A stretch of 11,626 nucleotides of DNA from Candidatus Dormiibacterota bacterium. GTDB lineage: Bacteria > Chloroflexota > Dormibacteria > UBA8260 > Bog-877. The DNA lies in contig PKXR01000234.1 in the NCBI GenBank assembly GCA_003133485.1, positions 1-11,626 of the forward strand, in the 5' to 3' direction. The notes beneath the pieces were generated by a model. The model saw only the letters and a list, made by a program, of their open reading frames with translations. It made no database searches and was not told where the DNA came from. A program made the translations under genes and the position numbers. The stretch's first letter is position 1; each line of letters starts with the position of its first letter. Below, piece by piece: positions 5,983 to 11,626 of this stretch.

Positions 5983-6340
5983 GTCCGACGAAGTGGCCCC
6001 TGCGACCACGGAGCTGCAGCCCGCCGTGGGCCCGATGGCGACCGGCGACGACGTCCATGAGGCGTTACGCGAGGTGATCGACCCCGAGCTGGGGCTGGAC
6101 ATCGTCAGCTTGGGTCTGGTGTACGGGGTGACCGTCGACAACGACGGCGACGCGGTGGTCTCGATGACCCTGACCACTCCTTACTGCCCGATGGGCCCGA
6201 TGCTGGAGTCGCAGGTACACGCTGCCACCCAATTCCTGCCCGGGATCCGCAACGTGAAGGTCGACCTGATCTGGGACCCGCCCTGGGATCCCCACACCAT
6301 GGCCTCCGACGAGGCCAAGCTGGAACTCGGCCTCTACTAG
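5963..6340 (+). CDS. sufT: SufT, MIP18/DUF59-family Fe-S maturation factor
   Basis: This 125-residue protein has a single MIP18 (DUF59) domain preceded by an acidic, low-complexity tail of about 28 residues. Family motifs are REVIDPELGLDIVSLGLVY and TLTTPYCPMGPMLESQV, with the conserved reactive Cys at C75, and a late WDPPWDP. Such proteins help deliver Fe-S clusters to client proteins, and sufT is usually the last gene of actinobacterial suf operons. ATG at 5963 has GGAGGG (5952-5957) 5 nt upstream and overlaps the end of sufU by 20 bp, so the two are co-translated. A second ATG at 5975 is possible. The stop shares CTAG with the stop of the convergent bioY gene. Confidence 0.93.
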   Translation: MAEPMTESDEVAPATTELQPAVGPMATGDDVHEALREVIDPELGLDIVSLGLVYGVTVDNDGDAVVSMTLTTPYCPMGPMLESQVHAATQFLPGIRNVKVDLIWDPPWDPHTMASDEAKLELGLY

Positions 6341-6951
6341 GTTCGGGGTCGCGCTCCCGTGTTCGAGCGCCCCGTCAACTTCCAGGCCGCCGGGAGCAGG
6401 GCTGCCGCCAGCAGCGCCTTCAGGGCATCGCCCCAGAGAAAGGGGGTAACCCCGAGCGACAGTGCCTGGGAGGCGCCCACATGGAGCCGCCAGGCCAGCC
6501 AGGTGGCGCCGAAGAGATAGATAACGGCGTTCCCCGCGACGAGCGCCACGATCACCGTCAGTGGGTGGCGATCTAACCCGTGACGGGCCAGCCAGCCCAG
6601 GACGCAGGCGGCGAAGACAAATCCGATCACGTAACCGAAACTGGGGGCCGAGAGCATCGACACCCCGTGATCGCCGCCCGCGAACCAGGGCACTCCCACG
6701 AGGCCCAGGACCAAGTAGAGAATCATCCCTGAGGCGCCGCGGCGCGTTCCGACCGCCAGACCGCCCAGCAGCACGGCGAAGGTCTGACCGGTGATCGGCA
6801 CCGGGGTGAACGGGAGGCGGATCGAGAGTTGCGCCGAGAGTCCGACCAGTCCGGCGTACCCCACCACAACCAGGGCGTCCCGCACCCGCTCTCCGGGAAT
6901 TAGGTCGGCGAGAACCGGCCGCGGGCGCGCGGAGGTCGCGACATTCAGCAC
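6337..6951 (-). CDS. bioY: BioY family biotin transporter (ECF S component)
   Basis: This 204-residue membrane protein is the substrate-binding S component of an energy-coupling-factor transporter for biotin. Family features are SIRLPFTPVPITGQTFAVLL, GAALG-like AVGTRRGASGMILYL, LVGVPWFAGG, PSFGYVIGFVFAA and VIYLFGATWLA, with about six hydrophobic segments. The frame is open back to TTG at 7029, but GTG at 6951 is chosen: the extra 26 residues are Arg-rich and poorly conserved, and a good promoter lies inside that stretch, 8 nt before the GTG. No EcfA/EcfT genes are adjacent, which is common for BioY. The 3' end overlaps sufT by 4 bp in convergent orientation. Confidence 0.93.
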   Translation of the reverse strand: MLNVATSARPRPVLADLIPGERVRDALVVVGYAGLVGLSAQLSIRLPFTPVPITGQTFAVLLGGLAVGTRRGASGMILYLVLGLVGVPWFAGGDHGVSMLSAPSFGYVIGFVFAACVLGWLARHGLDRHPLTVIVALVAGNAVIYLFGATWLAWRLHVGASQALSLGVTPFLWGDALKALLAAALLPAAWKLTGRSNTGARPRT

Positions 6952-6959
6952 GGCGAGCG

Positions 6960-6989
6960 ACGCTACTGGGGTGCGCCGCCGCCTGTCAA
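6960..6989 (-). promoter_or_regulatory. bioY promoter (-35 TTGACA, -10 TAGCGT)
   Basis: On the minus strand a perfect TTGACA (6989-6984) is followed after 18 nt by TAGCGT (6965-6960), a TAnnnT -10 box. The GTG start of bioY lies 8 nt further on, so the mRNA probably starts at or very near the start codon (leaderless). The boxes are seen directly. Activity is inferred from consensus. No biotin-repressor palindrome was recognised. Confidence 0.7.
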
Positions 6990-7167
6990 CACGGGGGTGG
7001 TCGAATGGTAGTCGGGCTAGCCGGGCCAAGTCGGGCGTAGGGGCCCGAAAACGACGCTAAAGCCCGATCATGGGGAGGTGGGCACCGGGGACCCCTTGAC
7101 TCCAGGTCTCGATTCGACCGCGAGTGAGAGGCCGCCTCCAGAGACCGAAGCCAATGTGGCAACCGCG

Positions 7168-8133
7168 ATGAACCCTCCCTCGACAGGAAGCGGTGCACCG
7201 ACGGTGCTGGCCGCCCACGACCTGGGCAAGCGTTTCGGGTCGAAGGTCGCGGTGGAGCACCTCAATCTGGAGGTCCACGCGGGCGAGATCTTCGGGTTCC
7301 TGGGCCCGAACGGGGCCGGCAAAACCACCACCATCCGGGTCCTCTGCACCCTCCTCTTGCCGACGTCCGGGAAAGTGAACGTGCTGGGGCTGGACGTGGT
7401 CGCCCATCCCCGAGAGGTGCGACGCCAGATCGGCTACGTCTTCGGGGGTGACCGGGGGCTGTACGACCGGCTAAACGCTCTTGACAATCTGCGCTATTTC
7501 GCCGACCTCTACGCCCTCGAGCCCCGCCTGCAACGTCGGCGGATTCATGAGGTGCTAGAGCTGGTGGGACTGCAGGGGAGGGAAAAGGAGCGGGTGGAGG
7601 GGTTCTCGCGAGGGATGCGACAGCGGCTGCACCTGGCCCGGGGACTGCTCCACGATCCCCCCGTGCTCTTCTTCGACGAGCCCACGATCGGGGTGGACCC
7701 AGTGGGGGCCCGCGAGGTGCGGCAGCTGGTGCAGGAGTTGGCCCGCGCGGGCAAGACGATCCTGCTCACCACCCACTACATGTTCGAGGCCGACAGCCTT
7801 TGCGACCGGATCGCCGTGATCTCCCACGGGCAGATCGTCGCCGAAGGCACTCCCGCGCAGCTCAAGGCGGGGGTCACTGCCCGCACTGTCGTCGAGATCG
7901 AGGCGTACGGAGTTCCCGAGGAGACCGTGCAGCGGATCCGGGACCTGCAGGAGGTCGAGGCCGTCACTACCGAGATCCGGGAGCAGGCCCAGCTCCTCAC
8001 GGTCCAGGCTCGCGAGGGCAGCCAGCTGACCGGTCGCCTCCTCCAGCTACTGGAGGGGGTGCGGGTGGAGCGGATCGCTGCTCGGGAGCCTACCCTGGAG
8101 GACGCCTACATCGCGCTGGTGACCGCCCCATGA
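7168..8133 (+). CDS. ABC-2 type exporter, ATP-binding protein
   Basis: This 321-residue ATPase powers the two permeases encoded just downstream. Walker A is GPNGAGKTT (residues 46-54). The Q-loop region reads GYVFGGDRGLYDRL with no Gln at the usual place, a variant I remember from a subfamily of ABC-2 exporters. The signature is FSRGMRQRL, Walker B is VLFFDEPTIGVDP and the H-loop is LLTTHYMFEAD. A C-terminal domain of about 80 residues follows, typical of DrrA/NodI-like exporters. ATG at 7168 is chosen because similarity begins just after it; a GTG at 7078 would add 30 residues with less biased third codon positions. Neither start has a good ribosome site. The 6990-7167 gap holds no other gene. 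The stop overlaps the next gene as ATGA. Confidence 0.92.
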   Translation: MNPPSTGSGAPTVLAAHDLGKRFGSKVAVEHLNLEVHAGEIFGFLGPNGAGKTTTIRVLCTLLLPTSGKVNVLGLDVVAHPREVRRQIGYVFGGDRGLYDRLNALDNLRYFADLYALEPRLQRRRIHEVLELVGLQGREKERVEGFSRGMRQRLHLARGLLHDPPVLFFDEPTIGVDPVGAREVRQLVQELARAGKTILLTTHYMFEADSLCDRIAVISHGQIVAEGTPAQLKAGVTARTVVEIEAYGVPEETVQRIRDLQEVEAVTTEIREQAQLLTVQAREGSQLTGRLLQLLEGVRVERIAAREPTLEDAYIALVTAP

Positions 8134-8951
8134 GCGCAATGCAGATGAACCGTCACCTGTACCGCTCCGGTCCCGCAGCACTCAGCTGGCCCAGGCAGGT
8201 CTGCTCGGGCTGGTGGTACCAGCTCAAGATGCAGGCCCAGTCCGGGTTCGTCGTCATGGTCTCTCTGGTCCAGCCGCTCATCTTCGCCAGCATCGCCATG
8301 GCCGATCAGCAGGCCGGTAACCGCACGCTACCGTTGCTCTACTATGCGCTGGGCGCGGGGATCATGGGCATCTGGTCGACGGTGGTCTTCGGTTGCGGTG
8401 GAGCCCTTTCCTGGCAACGTCACCAGGGCATGCTCGAGCCTCTGGTGATGGCCCCGGCCCCGTTGGTGCTCGTGCTGCTGGGCATCACCCTCGGTACTGC
8501 CACTGTGGGGCTCTACTCGATGGGGGCAACCCTGCTCTGGGGCTGGCTGATCTTCGGTGCCCACATCCACCTGGTCGATCCCGTTGCCTTCGTGATCGCG
8601 GCGTTGGTGATGGTGGTGGCGCTAGGCCTGTTGGGTCTGGTGATGGGCACGACCTTTGTCCTGTACCGCAATGCCAACGCCTTGTCCAACGCCTTGGAGT
8701 ATCCGGTCTGGCTGATCTGCGGCTTGGTGGTCCCCCTCTCATTGCTGCCGGGCTGGACTCATTACCTCGCCTATATCCTGGCCCCCACCTGGGGGATCGA
8801 GGCCATGCGGTCCGCGGCCCTGGGGGGCAACCCCTGGGTTCCATTGCTGTGGTGCGCGGTGGCGTCGCTGGTGTATCTGGGGCTGGGCGCGGTGCTGGCG
8901 ACCAACGTCGAGCGGCTCGCTCGCGCCAACGCCACCCTGACGTTCCAGTGA
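8130..8951 (+). CDS. ABC-2 type transporter permease (first of two)
   Basis: This 273-residue membrane protein has about six hydrophobic segments, near residues 39-56, 69-90, 105-135, 147-175, 190-212 and 238-260, and no signal peptide. The cytoplasmic stretch ALSWQRHQGMLEPLVMAPAP between segments 2 and 3 matches the coupling region of ABC-2 permeases. It starts at ATG 8130, overlapping the ATPase stop by 4 bp (ATGA), and ends overlapping the second permease (GTGA). The open frame extends upstream inside the ATPase gene, but that part is a shadow. It probably forms a heterodimer with the next protein. The substrate is unknown; drug, lipid or peptide export are all possible for this family. 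Confidence 0.9.
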   Translation: MSAMQMNRHLYRSGPAALSWPRQVCSGWWYQLKMQAQSGFVVMVSLVQPLIFASIAMADQQAGNRTLPLLYYALGAGIMGIWSTVVFGCGGALSWQRHQGMLEPLVMAPAPLVLVLLGITLGTATVGLYSMGATLLWGWLIFGAHIHLVDPVAFVIAALVMVVALGLLGLVMGTTFVLYRNANALSNALEYPVWLICGLVVPLSLLPGWTHYLAYILAPTWGIEAMRSAALGGNPWVPLLWCAVASLVYLGLGAVLATNVERLARANATLTFQ

Positions 8952-9769
8952 GTGCGGCCTCGCTGCAGCGCACCGGCAACACCGGCAACTTCTGGCGCGT
9001 CTTCTTCATCGGGGGCCTGATCTCATATCGGGCCCTGTTCTACTGGATCACTCCGTGGCAGTACATCCCGACCATGCTGGCGGCTCCTCTGTTCCAGATC
9101 CTCTTCTTCGTCTATCTGGGGCGAGCCACCGGGGTCGGCTCGACGACCTTCTTTGTGGTCGGGAACTCGATCCAGATCTGCAGCATGTCCGGGATCTACG
9201 GAATGACCATGGCGCTCGCCAACGAGCGCCAATTTCAGACCTTGAGCCCGATCCTGGCCACCCCCGCCAACCGGATCGCACTCTTTCTCGGCCGGGGGCT
9301 CCCAGTCCTGGTCACCGGGCTGCAGACGACCGCGTTCGGATTCCTTGTCTCGGCGCTCATCCTGAACTTCCGCCCCGCTCCCAAGGCGTTGCCCGAGCTC
9401 GCTCTGACGGTGCTAATAAGCACTGCCTCCTGCACCGGCTTCGGGATGGCGCTGGGGTCGATCGGGCTGCGGGCGAGGGACGTCTGGCTCATCGCCAACA
9501 TTGCCTATTTCGCCATGCTGCTGCTCTGCGGGGTCGAGGTGCCCCTGCACCAGCTACCGGGTGCGCTTCAGGTGGTGGCCCATCTGCTTCCTCTGACCCA
9601 CGGGATCGCGGCCGGCCGGCTCCTCGCCACAGGCCACCATCTGGGGGCCGCCTGGCCTGACATTGGGGCGGAGCTTCTGGTGGGATTGGTCTGGGCGACC
9701 ATCGCCTTTCTGCTCTTCGCTTACTTCGAACGCCAGGGTCGCCGAACTGGGAGCTTCGATCGGCTGTGA
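8948..9769 (+). CDS. ABC-2 type transporter permease (second of two)
   Basis: This second ABC-2 permease has 273 residues, exactly as long as the one before it, suggesting a heterodimeric exporter that arose from an old duplication. About six hydrophobic segments are visible. The coupling stretch ANERQFQTLSPILATPANR corresponds to the LEPLVMAPAP region of its partner. GTG at 8948 overlaps the previous stop as GTGA, and the gene ends with another GTGA overlap into the TusA-like gene. The much longer open frame upstream lies inside the first permease gene and is not coding. The overlaps along the whole operon imply tightly coupled translation in fixed proportions. Confidence 0.9.
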   Translation: MSAASLQRTGNTGNFWRVFFIGGLISYRALFYWITPWQYIPTMLAAPLFQILFFVYLGRATGVGSTTFFVVGNSIQICSMSGIYGMTMALANERQFQTLSPILATPANRIALFLGRGLPVLVTGLQTTAFGFLVSALILNFRPAPKALPELALTVLISTASCTGFGMALGSIGLRARDVWLIANIAYFAMLLLCGVEVPLHQLPGALQVVAHLLPLTHGIAAGRLLATGHHLGAAWPDIGAELLVGLVWATIAFLLFAYFERQGRRTGSFDRL

Positions 9770-10029
9770 GCGCCAAGCAGCCAGGAGCAGAGCCAGTCAG
9801 GCTGGACCTCCGAGGGGTCGCCTGTCCGCTGACGTTCGTCCGCACTAGGATCGCGCTCAACCGGCTCGCTCCCGGGGAGTCGCTGGAAGTGTTGCTGGAC
9901 GAGGGTGAGCCCGCCGATTCCGTTACCCGCGGTTGCACCGAGGACGGAGAGACGGTCATGGAGCTTGGCCCCTCGGCGGAGCCGGGTGTGGTCCGACTGC
10001 TTGTGGTGAGAGGCGAAGCCCGGGCCTGA
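9766..10029 (+). CDS. TusA-family sulfurtransferase-like protein
   Basis: This 87-residue protein has the TusA/SirA fold pattern: LDLRGVACPLTFVRTRIAL, then PGESLEVLLDEGEP and a C-terminal beta strand. Cys20 in ACPLT is the conserved sulfur-carrying Cys; the second Pro of the classic CPxP motif is Thr. TusA proteins pass persulfide sulfur between enzymes in tRNA thiolation, molybdenum cofactor synthesis or sulfur oxidation, and related proteins occur beside YeeE/YedE transporters. Here GTG at 9766 overlaps the second permease by 4 bp (GTGA), so it is made together with the ABC-2 exporter. That partnership suggests, but does not show, that the exporter handles a sulfur compound or that the protein serves another pathway. 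It is the last gene of the operon; a GC-rich hairpin covers its stop codon. Confidence 0.85.
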   Translation: MSAKQPGAEPVRLDLRGVACPLTFVRTRIALNRLAPGESLEVLLDEGEPADSVTRGCTEDGETVMELGPSAEPGVVRLLVVRGEARA

Positions 10030-10061
10030 GTCCCGGATAACCGCGTTCGCCGCAGGCCCGG
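10020..10061 (+). terminator. Candidate terminator hairpin after the TusA-like gene
   Basis: CCGGGCCTG (10020-10028) and CAGGCCCGG (10053-10061) form a perfect 9-bp stem around a 24-nt loop. The left arm overlaps the TGA of the TusA-like gene. There is no T-run after it, so it would be a T-less terminator of the type proposed for GC-rich genomes, or an mRNA-stabilising 3' hairpin. Confidence 0.45.
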
Positions 10062-10112
10062 TGTGACCGAGCCTACTCCCGCACACTTTCCCCCTGCTAA
10101 TCGAGTGGTTTG

Positions 10113-10126
10113 TGCACTTTAGTGCA
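10113..10126. promoter_or_regulatory. Palindrome TGCACT-TT-AGTGCA, possible operator
   Basis: The 6-bp arms are perfect and separated by TT. The half-site AGTGC(A) recurs in two further palindromes downstream, at 10289 and 10359. This suggests binding sites for one dimeric regulator, but no regulator gene of that kind is in the window. Confidence 0.4.
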
Positions 10127-10288
10127 GAGGAACTCCGGCGGACCCGGCAGTCGATGGCCCGCTGTGCACCGGGTTGCGAGCGGCATGATGTCGACGGCAT
10201 GGCGCAAAATTCTGAAATATCGGCGGCGCCTCCGGTCGGCGCGAACCCATGTGAAGGACGGTGCATGGTCCGCGCGAATGTAGTCGGC

Positions 10289-10298
10289 GCACAGTGCA
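10289..10298. promoter_or_regulatory. Short palindrome GCAC-A-GTGC followed by A, possible half-operator
   Basis: The 4-bp arms surround a single A, and AGTGCA is shared with the palindrome at 10113. It is short and weak alone; its interest is the shared half-site. Confidence 0.25.
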
Positions 10299-10358
10299 AT
10301 GGGCAGTGAAAACGTCGACCAGGGGACCATTTGCCGACGGCAATCTATCAAGGCTAAT

Positions 10359-10371
10359 CAGTGCGGCACTG
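10359..10371. promoter_or_regulatory. Palindrome CAGTGC-G-GCACTG, possible operator near the DUF1697 gene
   Basis: The 6-bp arms are perfect around a single G, and the site ends 31 bp before the DUF1697 start codon, a common place for a repressor site. It shares the AGTGC half-site with the palindrome at 10113, though the spacing between half-sites differs. Confidence 0.4.
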
Positions 10372-10402
10372 TTCGGGGGCGCTGTGACTTAATGAAGCGA
10401 AG

Positions 10403-10942
10403 ATGACCACTCAGATCGCACTGTTGCGAGCAGTGAATGTCGGCGGCCGCACGAAGGTAGCGATGGCTGACCTGCGCCAGGTGCTCGATGACCTGGGCAT
10501 GAAGAACCCCCGCACCCTGCTACAGACGGGCAACTTGATGTTCCAGAGTCCTTCAGCTCTCGATTCTCAGTTAGAGGAACTGCTCGAAGTCGAGACCGAG
10601 CGACGGCTTGGTCTGCGGACTGACTTCCTGGTCCGGGGAGCCAAAGAGTGGTCGTCGGTGATCGACCGGAACCCCTTTCCAAAGGAGGCCGAGGCGGACC
10701 CTAGCCACCTACTCGTGGTCTTCCTCAAGTCCGCGCCCCGGGCGGAGTCCGTGCGGGCACTGGATTCCGCCCCGGAACCGGAGCGAGTCAGCGCCTGGGG
10801 TCGCCATCTCTTCGCGACCTATCCCGAAGGGATCGGGCGCTCACCGTTGACCATGTCATTGATCGAGCGCAGGGTGGGATGCCGGGGTACCGCCCGCAAC
10901 TGGAACACGGTGCTCAAGCTGGCAGCTTTGGCCCAGATCTGA
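10403..10942 (+). CDS. DUF1697 family protein of unknown function
   Basis: This 179-residue protein has the length and hallmarks of DUF1697: an N-terminal QIALLRAVNVGGRTKVAMADL, then LLQTGNLMFQS, and a C-terminal RRVGCRGTARNWNTVLKL. No biochemical function is established for the family as far as I know. There are no membrane segments or signal peptide, so it should be cytosolic. ATG at 10403 is chosen because the family motif begins four residues later. The ribosome site is poor (GAAG directly before the ATG). The gene is probably transcribed alone, from the 10062-10402 region, where a palindrome lies 31 bp upstream. Its stop is 16 bp from the stop of the opposing histidine kinase gene. Confidence 0.92.
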   Translation: MTTQIALLRAVNVGGRTKVAMADLRQVLDDLGMKNPRTLLQTGNLMFQSPSALDSQLEELLEVETERRLGLRTDFLVRGAKEWSSVIDRNPFPKEAEADPSHLLVVFLKSAPRAESVRALDSAPEPERVSAWGRHLFATYPEGIGRSPLTMSLIERRVGCRGTARNWNTVLKLAALAQI

Positions 10943-10958
10943 AGCCGGGCCTAGTGGT

Positions 10959-11626
10959 TCAGGCGGCGGGCGGGCCCGGGACCCATCTTGCGGCTCCGGT
11001 CGGGCGCAGCAGCACGGTGAAGCGAGCTCCATGGCCCGGCTCGGACTCCACCAACACCTGTCCATCCTGGGCCTCGGCTAGCGACTGCACGATCGCCAAG
11101 CCAAGACCGCTGCCGCCATCCCGGCGGGACCGGGATCCGCTGGCACGAAAGAAACGTTCGAAGACATGGGTCAGATCCTGGGGATCGATCCCGGGACCCT
11201 GGTCGGCGCACTGGAGCCCGACCAGACCGTTTTTCTGAACGGTCCTCCAAACTATCTCCCGCCCCTGCCCGTGCCGCTCGGCATTGTCCTGAAGGTTGCC
11301 GGCAATCGTGGCGAGCGCCTCGGGATCGGCCAGCGCCACCAGGCCCGACTCCAGCTCCAGCTTGACCGCGATCTGTGGGCTGCGGGCTGCGAGGAATTGC
11401 TTCAGGAACGAAGTCAGCTCCACCGGCCGAAGCTCGATGGTGCGGTGGGAGTCGGCCCGAGCCAAAGTGAGCAAGTCCACCACCAGTGATCGCATCCGCT
11501 CCGCCTCCTGGGACATCACCGGCAGCGCCGCCCGCACAACCTCGGGGCTTGCCCCAGCTCCCCGCTGGAGGACGTCGAGATAGCCCTTGATGGCGGTGAG
11601 CGGAGTGCGCAGTTCGTGGGAGGCGT
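10959..11626 (-). CDS. Sensor histidine kinase, C-terminal kinase core (partial)
   Basis: The frame is open to the right edge of the window (first full codon at 11624), so the sensor and membrane parts are outside; 221 residues are visible. The DHp domain begins at once with the H-box SHELRTPLTAIKGYLDVL, with the phosphorylated His at codon 11618-11616, followed by DLLTLARADS. The ATPase domain has the N-box NLQDNAERHG, G1 box DQGPGIDP, F box FERFFR and G2 box GSGLGLAIV. The protein ends in a short Pro/Ala-rich tail. It should autophosphorylate and pass the phosphate to a response regulator, presumably encoded upstream beyond the window. The signal it senses cannot be told from this part. The gene is convergent with the DUF1697 gene. 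Confidence 0.96.
   Translation of the reverse strand, partial: ASHELRTPLTAIKGYLDVLQRGAGASPEVVRAALPVMSQEAERMRSLVVDLLTLARADSHRTIELRPVELTSFLKQFLAARSPQIAVKLELESGLVALADPEALATIAGNLQDNAERHGQGREIVWRTVQKNGLVGLQCADQGPGIDPQDLTHVFERFFRASGSRSRRDGGSGLGLAIVQSLAEAQDGQVLVESEPGHGARFTVLLRPTGAARWVPGPPAA

Larger units (their letters stand above)
10062..10402. other. Gene-poor region with palindromes upstream of the DUF1697 gene
   Basis: No credible gene is present. Short open frames occur on both strands but lack ribosome sites, family motifs and the usual bias at third codon positions. The stretch looks less GC-rich than its surroundings, with pieces such as AAAATTCTGAAATAT near 10206. Three palindromes built on the same AGTGC/GCACT half-site occur at 10113, 10289 and 10359 and are listed separately. 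It probably holds the promoter and control region of the DUF1697 gene and perhaps remnants of a lost gene. Confidence 0.5.

Noticed and set aside
7078..7167. GTG 7078 as start of the ABC ATPase
   Set aside because: Its ribosome-site-like GGGGAG touches the start codon, and the 30 added residues are low-complexity with weaker codon bias; kept only as an alternative.
7800..8129. Long open frame upstream of the first permease
   Set aside because: It lies within the ABC ATPase gene in another frame; the permease starts at ATG 8130 with an ATGA overlap.
7241..8133. Possibility that the ABC ATPase is SufC
   Set aside because: It has the signature, C-terminal extension and two downstream permeases of an ABC-2 exporter, and it lies outside the suf genes.
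8393..8947. Long open frame upstream of the second permease
   Set aside because: It is a GC-rich shadow of the first permease gene; the true start is GTG 8948.
10112..10309. Cys-containing 65-residue ORF starting at GTG 10112
   Set aside because: No ribosome site, no family match, unbiased third codon positions, and competing open frames on the other strand. Chance is more likely.

Overview
This GC-rich window looks chromosomal and comes from a high-GC bacterium, most likely an actinomycete or a relative such as Dormibacterota or Chloroflexota. The evidence is the GTG and TTG starts, the -10 boxes of the TAnnnT type, a suf locus with a Rieske gene inside it, and a sulfur-carrier protein resembling mycobacterial CysO. 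The taxonomic call is inference. No rRNA, tRNA, CRISPR array or intact mobile element was seen.

Layout. Positions 1-3520 (+) hold the end of sufB, then sufD, a Rieske ferredoxin-like gene and sufS. From the sufD stop onward the genes are coupled by TGATG stop/start overlaps. Positions 3528-4890 (-) hold a two-gene unit facing the suf genes. It encodes a BNR/Asp-box repeat protein that carries an amber codon and a frameshift, followed by a CysO/MoaD-like sulfur carrier whose C-terminus reads Gly-Asp-Cys instead of Gly-Gly. Positions 4891-5508 have no large gene. They hold several strong inverted repeats, a 16-18 codon ORF with a very good Shine-Dalgarno site, and a terminator-like hairpin just upstream of sufU. 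Positions 5509-6340 (+) hold sufU and sufT, the rest of the Suf set. BioY (6337-6951, -) is convergent with sufT and has a clear promoter. Positions 7168-10029 (+) form a four-gene operon with ATGA/GTGA overlaps: ABC ATPase, two ABC-2 permeases and a TusA-like sulfurtransferase. A gene-poor 370-bp stretch follows, then a DUF1697 gene (+) and the C-terminal part of a sensor histidine kinase (-) running off the right edge.

How it works together. SufS takes sulfur from cysteine and SufU accepts it. SufB and SufD, with SufC (not in this window), build the Fe-S cluster, and SufT helps maturation. The CysO-like and TusA-like proteins belong to other sulfur-relay families, so much of the window concerns sulfur handling. 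The most interesting features are the suf locus split by an opposed and apparently decaying gene pair, the possible attenuator upstream of sufU, and the TusA-like gene fused by overlap to an exporter operon. No clearly new defence or biosynthetic system was found.
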